Assembly (NCBI RefSeq): GCF_019929665.1
Contig: NZ_JAHZPZ010000002.1
Coordinates: 248,001 to 312,000 of the forward strand
Source of the DNA: Streptococcus infantis
GTDB lineage: Bacteria > Bacillota > Bacilli > Lactobacillales > Streptococcaceae
Length of the DNA stretch: 64,000 bases
Direction of reading: 5' to 3'
Shown: in pieces, positions 11,725 to 20,374 of the stretch
How the letters are laid out: every line of letters begins with the position of its first letter
Position numbering within the stretch: the first letter of the stretch is position 1
Made by a program: the position numbers and the translations under genes
The notes under the pieces: model-generated
What the model saw: the letters and a program-made list of their open reading frames with translations, nothing else
Told to the model about the DNA's origin: nothing
Database searches by the model: none

Positions 11725-11734
11725 GGTCAAAGCC

Positions 11735-12262
11735 TCAATTTTCGGAAAAATTTTCGGCTATTTCGTTTAAATCCTCAAATGTTAATCTTTTTGTAATATA
11801 GTTGTCTTTCTTTTTCATCAGTTCGTAAAAAAATCTCAGTTTTGTTTCGTTTTCTTGATCATAAAAAAGATAGGCTCCATCTGTATTTTCAAGTAAAAAA
11901 ATCTGGTAATCTCTCAATTGACCTTTATGCTCATAAGCCGGATAGGCATACTTGATAAAATCGACCTGTTTAAAATCACTCAATTTGATCTGATTTGCTT
12001 CATTCCAATTCGAGCCATGTGTTTCAAAATCAAAAATAGTCGCTAGTTGGAATCCATAGTCATCTTTCATTTCCTTGGCGACTTCTAAAACCCAATGTTC
12101 AAAACCAAGAGAACCTGTGAACACTAGCCATTGCAACCCTTCCTCAACCATTCTTTCCAAATCTCTTCGAATGGCTTTTTTGATAATTTTTAAGCGAATG
12201 TCCTTTTCATTAAACACTCCCAAATCAAAAGCTGAGTATCCCAAAACCAAGGCTGTATGCAT
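11735..12262 (-). CDS. YpsA-family protein (UPF0398, SLOG superfamily)
   Basis: This 175-aa protein belongs to the YpsA/DUF1273 family of SLOG-fold proteins. [13 protein letters not shown] near the N-terminus, [14 protein letters not shown] (about residues 50-65) and the conserved [15 protein letters not shown] segment support this. In Bacillus YpsA affects cell division and stress; its biochemical role is not settled. The start at 12262 ([11 protein letters not shown]) follows GAAAGGGTG and matches family length; a longer in-frame start at 12337 would overlap recU. It diverges from recU and sits next to gpsB. Confidence 0.88.
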   Translation of the reverse strand: MHTALVLGYSAFDLGVFNEKDIRLKIIKKAIRRDLERMVEEGLQWLVFTGSLGFEHWVLEVAKEMKDDYGFQLATIFDFETHGSNWNEANQIKLSDFKQVDFIKYAYPAYEHKGQLRDYQIFLLENTDGAYLFYDQENETKLRFFYELMKKKDNYITKRLTFEDLNEIAENFSEN

Positions 12263-12291
12263 TTTTTCACCCTTTCTGAAAACCTTTGTGG

Positions 12292-12322
12292 TATAATAGA
12301 GTGATGTTATTGTACCAATAAG
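12292..12322. promoter_or_regulatory. Divergent promoters of ypsA and recU
   Basis: For recU, an extended -10 TGGTATAAT lies at 12289-12297 on the plus strand. For ypsA, TTATTG and TATTAT with a 17-base spacer lie on the minus strand (12317-12322 and 12294-12299). The two -10 elements overlap, so polymerases at the two promoters should compete. Confidence 0.6.
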
Positions 12323-12329
12323 GAGGACT

Positions 12330-12926
12330 ATGGTCAACTATCCACATAAACTTTCATCTAAACCAAGCAAAACTTCTCTACCTCAAACTAAAAATTTCGC
12401 AAATCGAGGTATGAGCTTTGAAAAGATGATTAATGCTACCAATGACTACTATCTATCACATGGAATAGCAGTCATTCACAAAAAGCCAACCCCTGTTCAG
12501 ATTGTTCGGGTCGACTACCCTCAACGGAGTCGCGCTAAAATTGTTGAAGCCTATTTTAGACAAGCTTCAACTACTGACTACTCGGGTGTTTATGAAGGAT
12601 TTTACATCGATTTCGAAGCAAAGGAAACCAGACAAAAAAATGCTTTCCCGATGAAGAACTTCCATTCTCATCAGATACAGCATATGGAACAGGTTCTTGA
12701 ACAAAAGGGAATTTGCTTCGTCCTAATCCATTTTTCTTCTTATCAGGAAACATATTTATTACCGGCGATTGACCTTATCCGTTTTTTTCAACAGGATATG
12801 GGGAAAAAATCAATGCCGCTTGATTATATTCGAGAGCATGGTTATGTGATTGAACAACAAGCCTTCCCTCAAATACCTTATCTCGATATCGTCAAACAAC
12901 ATTTACTAGGTGGTAAAACAATATGA
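12330..12926 (+). CDS. recU: RecU Holliday junction resolvase
   Basis: This 198-aa endonuclease cleaves four-way junctions in recombination and chromosome segregation. The conserved N-terminal [11 protein letters not shown] (about residue 26), the [17 protein letters not shown] nuclease segment with Asp and Glu metal ligands (about residues 88-104), and the following Lys/Gln residues identify it. AAGGAGG precedes the ATG. Its stop overlaps the pbp1a start (ATGA), as in other Gram-positives where recU and a class A PBP share an operon. Confidence 0.96.
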   Translation: MVNYPHKLSSKPSKTSLPQTKNFANRGMSFEKMINATNDYYLSHGIAVIHKKPTPVQIVRVDYPQRSRAKIVEAYFRQASTTDYSGVYEGFYIDFEAKETRQKNAFPMKNFHSHQIQHMEQVLEQKGICFVLIHFSSYQETYLLPAIDLIRFFQQDMGKKSMPLDYIREHGYVIEQQAFPQIPYLDIVKQHLLGGKTI

Positions 12927-15058
12927 ACAAACAACTTATCTGGCGCATTGCTAAATATCTAGGAATTGGATTTTTAGCAGCCTTTATTGCTGCAATATTG
13001 ATTGGTGGAAGTGTCTTCTTCTACTATGTATCTAAAGCACCAGAACTTTCTGAAAGCAAACTTGTCGCAACAACTTCAAGTAAAATTTACGACAGTAAAA
13101 ACGAATTGATTGCTGACTTAGGAGCCGAGCGTCGTGTCAATGCTCAAAGCAATGAAATTCCTATTGAACTAGTCAATGCAATTGTCTCTATCGAAGATCA
13201 CCGTTTTTTTAACCATAGAGGAATCGATAGCATTCGAATAGCTGGAGCTTTCCTGCGAAACTTAACTAGTAGAGGTGGCCTCCAAGGTGGTTCAACCTTG
13301 ACGCAACAGTTGATAAAATTAACTTACTTTTCAACTTCTTCGTCAGACCAAACAATCTCACGTAAAGCCCAAGAAGCTTGGCTAGCTATTCAGTTAGAAA
13401 GAACTGCAACTAAACAAGAAATTTTGACATATTACATCAATAAGGTATACATGTCAAATGGTAACTATGGTATGCAAACTGCAGCTCAAAGTTACTATGG
13501 TAAAGATTTAAAAGACCTATCAATTCCACAACTTGCTCTTCTAGCCGGAATGCCACAGGCACCTAACCAATACGATCCTTATTCTCATCCAGAAGAAGCA
13601 ACAGAACGTCGTAATCTAGTCCTATCAGAGATGCAAAAGCAAGGCTATCTAACAGCTGAACAATATGAAACGGCTATAAATACACCTATTACTGATGGTT
13701 TACAAAGTCTTAAAGGAAGCAACTCCTATCCTCCATACTTAGACAATTACCTCAAAGAAGTGATTGAACAAGTTGAAACAGAGACAGGCTACAACCTTTT
13801 AACTACTGGAATGGATGTCTACACTAACGTAGACCAAGACGTTCAAAAGCGTCTTTGGGATGTATACAACACAGATGAGTATGTTTATTATCCGGATGAT
13901 GAACTTCAAGCAGCTTCTACTATCGTAGACGTTACAAATGGTAAAGTTATTGCTCAGCTTGGTTCAAGACACCAGTCAAGCAATGTATCCTTCGGACTCA
14001 ATCAGGCCGTTGAAACCAACCGTGACTGGGGTTCTACTATGAAACCAATCACAGATTATGCACCTGCACTTGAATACGGAATTTACGACTCTACCGCAGC
14101 AATCATAAAAGATGCCCCTTATAACTATCCTGGAACAGATATTCCTGTTTATAACTGGGATAAAGCATACTATGGAAACATCACACTACAATATGCAATC
14201 CAACAATCGCGTAACGTACCTGCCGTTGAAACACTTGAAAAGGTTGGTTTAGACAAAGCCAAGACTTTCTTGAATGGTTTAGGTATTGACTATCCGGATA
14301 TGCACTATGCCAACGCTATTTCAAGTAACACGACTGAGTCAAACAAAAAGTACGGAGCAAGCAGTGAGAAAATGGCTGCTGCTTACGCTGCTTTTGCTAA
14401 CGGTGGTATCTACCATAAACCAATGTATATCAACAAGATTGTCTTTAGTGACGGTAGTTCAAAAGAGTACTCTGATCCTGGCTCACGTGCCATGAAAGAG
14501 ACTACTGCCTATATGATGACAGAAATGATGAAAACCGTATTAACCTACGGAACTGGTCGTGGTGCCTATATGTCTTGGTTACCTCAAGCAGGTAAGACGG
14601 GGACATCTAACTATACAGATGATGAAATTGAAAATTACATTAAGAGATATGATTATGTTGCACCTGATGAAATGTTTGTAGGATATACCCGCAAATATTC
14701 AATGGCTGTTTGGACAGGTTATTCAAATCGCCTCACTCCAATCGAAGGAGATGGATTTAGAGTAGCGGCCAACATCTACCGATCAATGATGGAGTACCTT
14801 TCCGAGGATGATAACCCAGGTGATTGGACAATGCCTGAAGGTCTATATCGTAATGGTGAGTATGTTTTCAAAGTTGGCGCTCGTAGTAACTGGATCCCTC
14901 AAACAACCCAACAAGCTACTACAGAAGCTCCTACTACAACAACCGAAAATCAAACTACAGTAGCTGAAACTACTAGCCCAAATAATGGACAAAACCAAAC
15001 TGTTCCAAATACAAATCAAAATCCTCAACAAAATCCAAATCCTCAAGGACAACAATAA
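12923..15058 (+). CDS. pbp1a: Penicillin-binding protein 1A
   Basis: This 711-aa bifunctional peptidoglycan synthase has one N-terminal membrane span (about 10-33), a glycosyltransferase domain with [10 protein letters not shown] and GGSTLTQQ (about residues 90-135), and a transpeptidase domain with active-site STMK (Ser371), SRN (Ser429) and KTGT (Lys558). The C-terminal tail is rich in Thr, Gln, Asn and Pro. It polymerises lipid II and cross-links peptides; changes in this gene contribute to beta-lactam resistance in mitis-group streptococci. The Thr after the active Ser is unchanged, so the best-known STMK substitution is absent. Confidence 0.97.
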   Translation: MNKQLIWRIAKYLGIGFLAAFIAAILIGGSVFFYYVSKAPELSESKLVATTSSKIYDSKNELIADLGAERRVNAQSNEIPIELVNAIVSIEDHRFFNHRGIDSIRIAGAFLRNLTSRGGLQGGSTLTQQLIKLTYFSTSSSDQTISRKAQEAWLAIQLERTATKQEILTYYINKVYMSNGNYGMQTAAQSYYGKDLKDLSIPQLALLAGMPQAPNQYDPYSHPEEATERRNLVLSEMQKQGYLTAEQYETAINTPITDGLQSLKGSNSYPPYLDNYLKEVIEQVETETGYNLLTTGMDVYTNVDQDVQKRLWDVYNTDEYVYYPDDELQAASTIVDVTNGKVIAQLGSRHQSSNVSFGLNQAVETNRDWGSTMKPITDYAPALEYGIYDSTAAIIKDAPYNYPGTDIPVYNWDKAYYGNITLQYAIQQSRNVPAVETLEKVGLDKAKTFLNGLGIDYPDMHYANAISSNTTESNKKYGASSEKMAAAYAAFANGGIYHKPMYINKIVFSDGSSKEYSDPGSRAMKETTAYMMTEMMKTVLTYGTGRGAYMSWLPQAGKTGTSNYTDDEIENYIKRYDYVAPDEMFVGYTRKYSMAVWTGYSNRLTPIEGDGFRVAANIYRSMMEYLSEDDNPGDWTMPEGLYRNGEYVFKVGARSNWIPQTTQQATTEAPTTTTENQTTVAETTSPNNGQNQTVPNTNQNPQQNPNPQGQQ

Positions 15059-15062
15059 TCTT

Positions 15063-15095
15063 AAAAGACCTAGGAAACATCTTCCTAGGTCTTTT
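15063..15095 (+). terminator. Terminator of recU-pbp1a
   Basis: AAAAGACCTAGGA pairs with TCCTAGGTCTTTT around a short loop, 5 bases after the pbp1a stop. A/T flanks on both sides could allow two-way action against the converging aliA transcript. Confidence 0.85.
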
Positions 15096-15102
15096 ATTAA
15101 TG

Positions 15103-15130
15103 AAAAAGTGGAGTTAATGACTAACTCCAC
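15103..15130 (-). terminator. Terminator of aliA
   Basis: GTGGAGTTA/TAACTCCAC stem followed by TTTTT on the minus strand, 7 bases after the aliA stop. Two terminators back to back separate the convergent pbp1a and aliA genes. Confidence 0.85.
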
Positions 15131-15136
15131 CTTCTT

Positions 15137-17119
15137 TTATTTTACATGGTTTGCAAGATCTTCTTGCGCTTTTTTATTAGATTCTTCTTTTTCCTTCTTC
15201 CATTTATCTTGAGCTTTTTGATATTCATCAGCAGTTACTGGTTTATCTTGAAGTTCAAGGTACTTGTACAAGAGGGCTTCGCTTGTTCCCTTGTTACCTG
15301 AGTAAGCAAATGGAAGCGTGAATGGTACCATCTTAGACAACATTGGACGTCCAGTTTGAGAAGCAGTTGGAATAATCAAAGCGCTATCTGTCAACCAAGC
15401 TTGAGCTGCAGCATATTTGTCATAACGTTTTGAAACGTCAGTGTTTTCGTTTCCGGCTTCAACAACCATTTTTTCGTAGTCTTCCAAACCAACTTGTTTG
15501 GCTGCTGCATTATTTGTACCTGCATCAAATCCTAGGTAAGTCTTAGTATTTTCACCGACTGATGGTTTGATGATATCAAGGTAAGTAGATGGGTCTGCAA
15601 AGTCTGGAGTCCAACCAACGTTATCTGAAAGATCCCAATCTTCCCCAGCAGCTGACTCAGCAAAGTAAGTGACATTCTGAACTTCATCTTTTTGAAGTTG
15701 TTGGATATCAACGACTACGTTATCAGTTCCTAATGTTGCTTCAAGTGATTGTTTCAATGATTGAACACGTTGTACTTTTGTAGTACTTGTTTGGTCAACC
15801 GGCATATCCAAGTGAATTGGGAATTGAACACCTTCTGCTTGTAGAGCTGTCTTAGCTTTAGCAAATTCTGCTTTTGCTTTTTCTGGACTGTAAAGACCGT
15901 CTTGAGCATCGTCTAGGTTAACATCTTTCCACTCGTCACCATAAGTCACCAATTTTTCCTTAACTAACTCACCAAAGTTTTTACCATCTGCTTGAACAAA
16001 TGTTGGTGGTACGAACAAGTTACGAAGAAGTTTTGTTGCTCCACTTTCTCCATTGATTTGAGAAGTATAAGCTGTTCTATCAATACCGAAGGCAATCGCT
16101 TGACGGAAGTCTTTGTTAAGGAGAGCTTTCTTAGTTGAAGTTTTTTGCTCATCTGTAGTCTTAGAAGTATATTTATAAGACTGACGATCAATATTGGTAC
16201 CAATTAAGTAAGTTGAAGAATCTTGTGGTGTATAAACGATATTGTCTTTAAACTCTTTTTCAGTTTCAGGATAACTTGCACTTGTTGGGAATAGACGAGC
16301 CGTTGAGAAACCACCAGCCTTAAAGGTTTCTGCAGGTTTGTTTGTATCTTGACCATCCCAGAATGATAGTTTTACTTTATCAATATGAACATTGTCCTTA
16401 TCCCAATAATTTGGATTCTTTTCAAATTCTACTGAAGATTTTGCTACCAATGATTTCAACAAGAAAGGACCGTTGTAAAGAATACTGCTTGGATCAGTTG
16501 CTTTGGCAAAGTCACTTCCTTTAGAAGTAAGGAATTCTTCATTGACTGGTGCAAGAATACCCATGGTTGTCTTAGAGTTCCAGAAGCTTTCTGGTTTATT
16601 CAGAGTATATTGAACAGTTTGATCATCAATTGCCTTGATTCCAACTTCTGAGAAGTCTTTTACTTCACCTTTGACATAAGCGTCAAGACCTTTAATAGAT
16701 TCTTGAACAAGATAAAGGGCTTCTGACTTATTATCAGCTGCATATTTAAGACCTGTTACAAAGTCTTGAGCTTTCACAGGTGCATACTCTTCACCTTCAG
16801 AAGTGTACCACTTAGCATCTTTACGGATTGTATAAGTGTAAGTCAAACCATCTTGAGATACTGACCAGTCTTCTGCCATAGATGGCACGAAGTTCCCGTA
16901 ACGGTCATTCTCCATCAAACCGTCAACAACATTACTTGTGATATTAGCAACCGCAGCCTTACCTGTTGTCAGATAGTTGAGGCTGTCTGGATCTGTTTCA
17001 TAAACGTAAGAAAAAGTTTTCTCACCTTTTGCACTAGAGCCTGAACCTGAACAAGCTGCCAAAACACCTGACGCTAACAGAGTCACTCCTGCTAGGGCCA
17101 TTACTTTTGAAAATTTCAT
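15137..17119 (-). CDS. aliA: AliA oligopeptide-binding lipoprotein
   Basis: This 660-aa family 5 solute-binding protein presents oligopeptides to the Ami ABC permease. The N-terminus is a lipoprotein signal with lipobox LAAC (residue about 22), followed by SGSGSS. The whole length reads as a family 5 binding protein (SMAEDWSVSQDGLTYTYTIRKDAKW near residue 85; C-terminal Lys/Glu helix). Ami permease genes are not here, and AliA-type receptors commonly stand alone. In pneumococci this gene closes the right side of the capsule locus. A strong promoter with an upstream CodY-like box precedes it. Confidence 0.93.
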   Translation of the reverse strand: MKFSKVMALAGVTLLASGVLAACSGSGSSAKGEKTFSYVYETDPDSLNYLTTGKAAVANITSNVVDGLMENDRYGNFVPSMAEDWSVSQDGLTYTYTIRKDAKWYTSEGEEYAPVKAQDFVTGLKYAADNKSEALYLVQESIKGLDAYVKGEVKDFSEVGIKAIDDQTVQYTLNKPESFWNSKTTMGILAPVNEEFLTSKGSDFAKATDPSSILYNGPFLLKSLVAKSSVEFEKNPNYWDKDNVHIDKVKLSFWDGQDTNKPAETFKAGGFSTARLFPTSASYPETEKEFKDNIVYTPQDSSTYLIGTNIDRQSYKYTSKTTDEQKTSTKKALLNKDFRQAIAFGIDRTAYTSQINGESGATKLLRNLFVPPTFVQADGKNFGELVKEKLVTYGDEWKDVNLDDAQDGLYSPEKAKAEFAKAKTALQAEGVQFPIHLDMPVDQTSTTKVQRVQSLKQSLEATLGTDNVVVDIQQLQKDEVQNVTYFAESAAGEDWDLSDNVGWTPDFADPSTYLDIIKPSVGENTKTYLGFDAGTNNAAAKQVGLEDYEKMVVEAGNENTDVSKRYDKYAAAQAWLTDSALIIPTASQTGRPMLSKMVPFTLPFAYSGNKGTSEALLYKYLELQDKPVTADEYQKAQDKWKKEKEESNKKAQEDLANHVK

Positions 17120-17146
17120 AATAAACTCCTTTATGACTTTTTATAC

Positions 17147-17175
17147 ATTATAGTCCCTTTTCAGCCATGTGTCAA
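17147..17175 (-). promoter_or_regulatory. Promoter of aliA
   Basis: TTGACA (17170-17175) and TATAAT (17147-17152) are separated by 17 bases on the minus strand, a consensus sigma-A promoter, with AAAGGAG before the ATG. Confidence 0.85.
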
Positions 17176-17178
17176 TAC

Positions 17179-17193
17179 AATTTTCAGAATTTT
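17179..17193 (-). promoter_or_regulatory. CodY-like box upstream of aliA
   Basis: AATTTTCAGAATTTT (plus-strand reading) matches the CodY consensus AATTTTCWGAAAATT at 13 of 15 positions. It lies 4 bases upstream of the aliA -35. CodY represses peptide and branched-chain amino acid genes when these amino acids are plentiful. The site is read by eye only. Confidence 0.5.
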
Positions 17194-17263
17194 TCAAATT
17201 GATTTGAAAATATTTTCTTCCTCTATTTCTAATATGAAAATCTTTTTAGGAAAATTTCAATCA

Positions 17264-17297
17264 TTGACATTTATCAACTATATCTTTATGATATAAT
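17264..17297 (+). promoter_or_regulatory. Promoter of luxS
   Basis: An extended -10 TGATATAAT lies at 17289-17297. A TTGACA at 17264-17269 is 22 bases upstream, too far for a normal spacer, so the extended -10 probably does most of the work. Confidence 0.55.
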
Positions 17298-17324
17298 GAA
17301 AGAAGAAAGTTGAAAGGAAATACC

Positions 17325-17807
17325 ATGTCAAAAGAAGTTATTGTTGAAAGTTTTGAACTAGATCATACGATTGTAAAAGCTCCTTATGTCCGCTTGATTG
17401 GAGAAGAGACTGGACCGAAAGGAGATATCATTTCTAACTTTGATATCCGCTTGGTTCAACCAAATGAGGACTCTATCCCTACTGCTGGACTTCATACTAT
17501 TGAGCACCTCTTGGCTAAGCTAATCCGTACTCGCATCGACGGTATGATCGATTGTTCACCATTTGGTTGTCGTACAGGGTTCCATATGATTATGTGGGGA
17601 CGTCATTCTAGCGCTGAAATCGCAGCTGTCATTAAGGATTCATTGAAAGAAATCGCTGAGACAACAACTTGGGAAGATGTCCCAGGAACAACTATTGAAT
17701 CTTGCGGAAACTACAAGGATCACAGCCTCTTTTCTGCTAAGGAATGGGCAAAATTGATTCTCCAACAAGGAATCTCAGACGATGCCTTTGAACGTCATGT
17801 CATCTAA
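17325..17807 (+). CDS. luxS: LuxS, S-ribosylhomocysteine lyase
   Basis: This 160-aa metalloenzyme cleaves S-ribosylhomocysteine to homocysteine and DPD, the precursor of autoinducer 2. The metal motif HTIEH (His57, Glu60, His61) and the [10 protein letters not shown] segment with catalytic Cys82 are present. The start at 17325 (MSKEV) is preferred because GAAAGGAAA precedes it. It is divergent from aliA and convergent with clpL. Confidence 0.97.
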   Translation: MSKEVIVESFELDHTIVKAPYVRLIGEETGPKGDIISNFDIRLVQPNEDSIPTAGLHTIEHLLAKLIRTRIDGMIDCSPFGCRTGFHMIMWGRHSSAEIAAVIKDSLKEIAETTTWEDVPGTTIESCGNYKDHSLFSAKEWAKLILQQGISDDAFERHVI

Positions 17808-17811
17808 TAAT

Positions 17812-17849
17812 AAAAAAAGAAACCAGCTTTTGAACTGGTTCCTTTTTTT
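17812..17849. terminator. Shared terminator between luxS and clpL
   Basis: GAAACCAG/CTGGTTCC arms with A-run on one side and T-run on the other can end both the plus-strand luxS and minus-strand clpL transcripts. Confidence 0.8.
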
Positions 17850-17866
17850 ATTTTCTAAATCTTGAT

Positions 17867-19969
17867 TTAGGCTTTTTCACGAATGACCAAAACACCATCT
17901 TCCATGTCAGCTTCTAGGTGTTTAGCATCAAGGTTATCCAAGTGGAAGTCTGTGACTTTGTCACGGATTTGTTGTTCAACCACACGACGGAGTGGACGAA
18001 CACCCATGACTTCATCGTAGCCTTCTTCAGCCATGTATTCTTTAGCAGCTTCGCTCACTGCCAAGTCAATATCTTTCTTAGAAAGCGTCTTGTTAACTTC
18101 AATCAACATAAGGTCTACAATCTTAGAAAGATCTTCTTTGCTCAAGTGTGAGAATTCGATGACAGCATTGAAACGGTTAAGGAATTCTGGACGGAAGTAT
18201 GGTTTCAAACGATCCATAAGTTCTGGTTTATCAGCATCTTCTGTCAAGTTAGATTCGTAACCAAAGCCTGCGTTTGAAGTTGCGATAATCACCGTATTCT
18301 TGAAGTTGACAGTGTTACCTTGACCATCTGTCAAACGACCATCGTCCAAAACTTGGAGGAGAAGGGTGATGACTTGAGGGTCAGCCTTTTCAATCTCATC
18401 CAAAAGTACGATTGAGTATGGATTGCGACGAACGCGTTCTGTCAAGGTATTGTTGTTGTCATCGTAACCAACATAACCTGCAGTTGTACCAATCAATTTA
18501 GATACGGCTGTACGGTCGCTATATTCTGACATGTCCAAACGGATGATGGCATCTTTCGTTCCGAACATATCAAGAGCCAATTGTTTGGCCAACTCAGTCT
18601 TACCAACACCAGTAGGACCTACAAAGAGGAAGCTACCGATTGGACGGTTACCTTCATCAAAACCAGCACGGTTACGACGGATAGCTTTTGCTACTGCTTC
18701 AACAGCCTTGTCTTGACCAATAACTTTCGTTTGCAAACGGTGACCCATATCTTTCAAGCGTTCGATATCGGTTGCACCCATTTGTGATACTGGGATTCCA
18801 GTCATACGTTCGACAGATTCAGCTACATCATTAACTGTTGCTGTAACCTTGTGATCTTCTGTATGATTAGCAATTTGCTTTTCAAGCTCTTCGATACGGA
18901 CTTTTGCATTTAGAGCTGCTTCGTAATCTTCTTTAGCCGCAGCTTCTTCTTGTTTAGTTTTTTCCGCTTGAATTTCGTGCTCAACTGCATGTACGTCTGT
19001 CACTGGGTGTTGTGCTGCCAAGTGAGCTGCTGTCACATCCACAAGGTCAATAGCCTTATCAGGCAAGCTACGTTGTGGAATATATTGAACAGAGTAATCA
19101 ACAGCCGCTTTCAAAACTTCATCTGGCAAAATAACATTGTGGTGTTGTTGATAAAGATCTCGAATACCTTGAAGAATCTTGAAAGTATCTTCAGCAGATG
19201 GAGCATTAACCTTCACTTCGTTGAAACGACGAGCAAGGGCTGCATTTTTCAAGATAGTATTACGGTATTCATCTTGAGTAGTTGCGCCAATCACTGTCAA
19301 TTCTCCACGTGAAAGAGCTGGTTTCAAGATATCAGCAAGACCTTTAGACCCTTGACCGTCACCTGTGCTACCAGCACCAAGGATTTGGTGAATTTCGTCG
19401 AAGAAAAGAATAATATTTCCAGCTTCTTTGACTTCGTTTACCAAGTTTTGAATGTTTTCTTCAAAGCTACCACGGTATTGAGTACCAGCTTCAAGTCCAG
19501 AAATATCAATAGAAATGATCTCTTTGTTCTTGATAGCTGCAGGAACATCACCGTTCACGATAGCTTGGGCCAATCCTTCTACTACTGCAGTTTTACCAAC
19601 ACCAGCATCACCGACGAGAACTGGATTATTCTTTGTGCGACGAGAAAGAATTTCAGAAGTTTCTTGGATTTCTTTATTACGTCCAATAACCGGATCTAAC
19701 TTACTTTCACGTGCTTCTGCTGTTAAGTTACGTCCAAGTTTTGCAAGAATCCCATCTTGTTTCATACCTTTACCTTGAACGTACTGAGCTTGTTCACTTC
19801 CTTCGCTTGGAAGTTGACCAGTTTGACGGTAAATAGCGAATTCTTCAGGCGTTACTTCACGGCCGTTAATCAAGTAACGACGGTTTTCTGAACTGTATCC
19901 ACGCATACCACCCATCAATTGGTTAAATAAATCATCCATGTTGTTAAAGTTATTAAAGTTGTTATTCAT
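17867..19969 (-). CDS. clpL: ClpL heat-shock ATPase/chaperone
   Basis: This 700-aa HSP100 protein disaggregates and refolds proteins and supports heat tolerance. The N-terminus is Asn-rich ([10 protein letters not shown]) and lacks the usual Clp N domain, as in ClpL. It has two AAA+ modules: Walker A GDAGVGKT (about residue 120) and GPTGVGKT (about residue 450), with a short middle coiled coil between them (about 330-370). No ClpP-binding loop was recognised. GAGG lies 8 bases before the ATG. CtsR-type operators lie upstream. Confidence 0.96.
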   Translation of the reverse strand: MNNNFNNFNNMDDLFNQLMGGMRGYSSENRRYLINGREVTPEEFAIYRQTGQLPSEGSEQAQYVQGKGMKQDGILAKLGRNLTAEARESKLDPVIGRNKEIQETSEILSRRTKNNPVLVGDAGVGKTAVVEGLAQAIVNGDVPAAIKNKEIISIDISGLEAGTQYRGSFEENIQNLVNEVKEAGNIILFFDEIHQILGAGSTGDGQGSKGLADILKPALSRGELTVIGATTQDEYRNTILKNAALARRFNEVKVNAPSAEDTFKILQGIRDLYQQHHNVILPDEVLKAAVDYSVQYIPQRSLPDKAIDLVDVTAAHLAAQHPVTDVHAVEHEIQAEKTKQEEAAAKEDYEAALNAKVRIEELEKQIANHTEDHKVTATVNDVAESVERMTGIPVSQMGATDIERLKDMGHRLQTKVIGQDKAVEAVAKAIRRNRAGFDEGNRPIGSFLFVGPTGVGKTELAKQLALDMFGTKDAIIRLDMSEYSDRTAVSKLIGTTAGYVGYDDNNNTLTERVRRNPYSIVLLDEIEKADPQVITLLLQVLDDGRLTDGQGNTVNFKNTVIIATSNAGFGYESNLTEDADKPELMDRLKPYFRPEFLNRFNAVIEFSHLSKEDLSKIVDLMLIEVNKTLSKKDIDLAVSEAAKEYMAEEGYDEVMGVRPLRRVVEQQIRDKVTDFHLDNLDAKHLEADMEDGVLVIREKA

Positions 19970-20012
19970 ATTTCATACCTCGTTTGTTTTCAAATTTACT
20001 TAGTCAAAATAA

Positions 20013-20029
20013 TTTGACTTTATCTGACC
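20013..20029 (-). promoter_or_regulatory. CtsR-like operator, proximal to clpL
   Basis: On the minus strand GGTCAGA and AGTCAAA form two direct heptads spaced by 3 bases, close to the CtsR consensus (RGTCAAA repeated). It lies 44 bases before the clpL start, downstream of the main promoter. One heptad deviates (CAGA for CAAA). Confidence 0.6.
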
Positions 20030-20049
20030 TTTGTTTTAAAAAATTTAGA

Positions 20050-20142
20050 CTAGCTATTTGCTACTCTACGTATAATTTCAGGTTTTTCTTTATCCAATAC
20101 AGGTTTTTCGATTGGACTTCTAAAAATACTAATGTTAACCAT
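20050..20142 (-). CDS. 30-aa small protein in the clpL leader
   Basis: An ATG at 20142 with AAAAGAGG eight bases upstream opens 30 codons, MVNISIFRSP to RVANS, ending in TAG at 20052-20050. It lies on the same transcript as clpL, between the CtsR-controlled promoter and clpL. The peptide is basic with two Pro-rich KP stretches and no membrane segment. I do not recognise a family. A good ribosome site and sense orientation support translation. It could be a small heat-induced protein or a leader peptide affecting clpL. Confidence 0.5.
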   Translation of the reverse strand: MVNISIFRSPIEKPVLDKEKPEIIRRVANS

Positions 20143-20250
20143 AGGTTGTACCTCTTTTCTAGGTTTTACCCATACTTTGATCTTAAGATAGTATATGCAA
20201 TCACCTTAAAATCAAGGTTTTCTAAGGACTTTCCTTATCCTTATGTTCTT

Positions 20251-20279
20251 AGTATATCACTTTGGTCAGTTTTAGTCAA
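20251..20279 (-). promoter_or_regulatory. Heat-shock-controlled promoter of clpL
   Basis: TTGACT (20274-20279) and TATACT (20251-20256) with a 17-base spacer on the minus strand. The CtsR box at 20284-20300 abuts the -35, the normal arrangement for repression. It implies a 5' leader of about 270 bases before clpL, which contains the small ORF and a second CtsR-like box. Confidence 0.8.
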
Positions 20280-20283
20280 GAGT

Positions 20284-20300
20284 TTTGACTAAATTTGACT
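20284..20300 (-). promoter_or_regulatory. CtsR operator
   Basis: AGTCAAA-TTT-AGTCAAA on the minus strand is an exact match to the CtsR heptad-repeat consensus. It lies 4 bases upstream of the -35. Confidence 0.85.
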
Positions 20301-20324
20301 AATTTTTTTTAAAAAATTTTTATA

Positions 20325-20355
20325 ACAAAAAAACCAGTCAGAGTGACTGGTTTTT
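20325..20355 (-). terminator. Terminator of pflB
   Basis: AAACCAGTCA-ga-TGACTGGTTT forms a tight hairpin followed by T residues on the minus strand, 20 bases after the pflB stop. The A-run on one side and T-run on the other make it symmetrical. Confidence 0.85.
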
Positions 20356-20374
20356 GATTTACTATTTATAAATC

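Noticed and set aside
12263-12337. Longer ypsA start at 12337
   Set aside because: It would overlap recU and the divergent promoters; the start at 12262 has a ribosome site and matches the family.
19984-20292. 102-aa plus-strand ORF antisense to the clpL leader
   Set aside because: It covers CtsR boxes and the clpL promoter, has no ribosome site and has an AT-driven Phe/Tyr/Ser composition.
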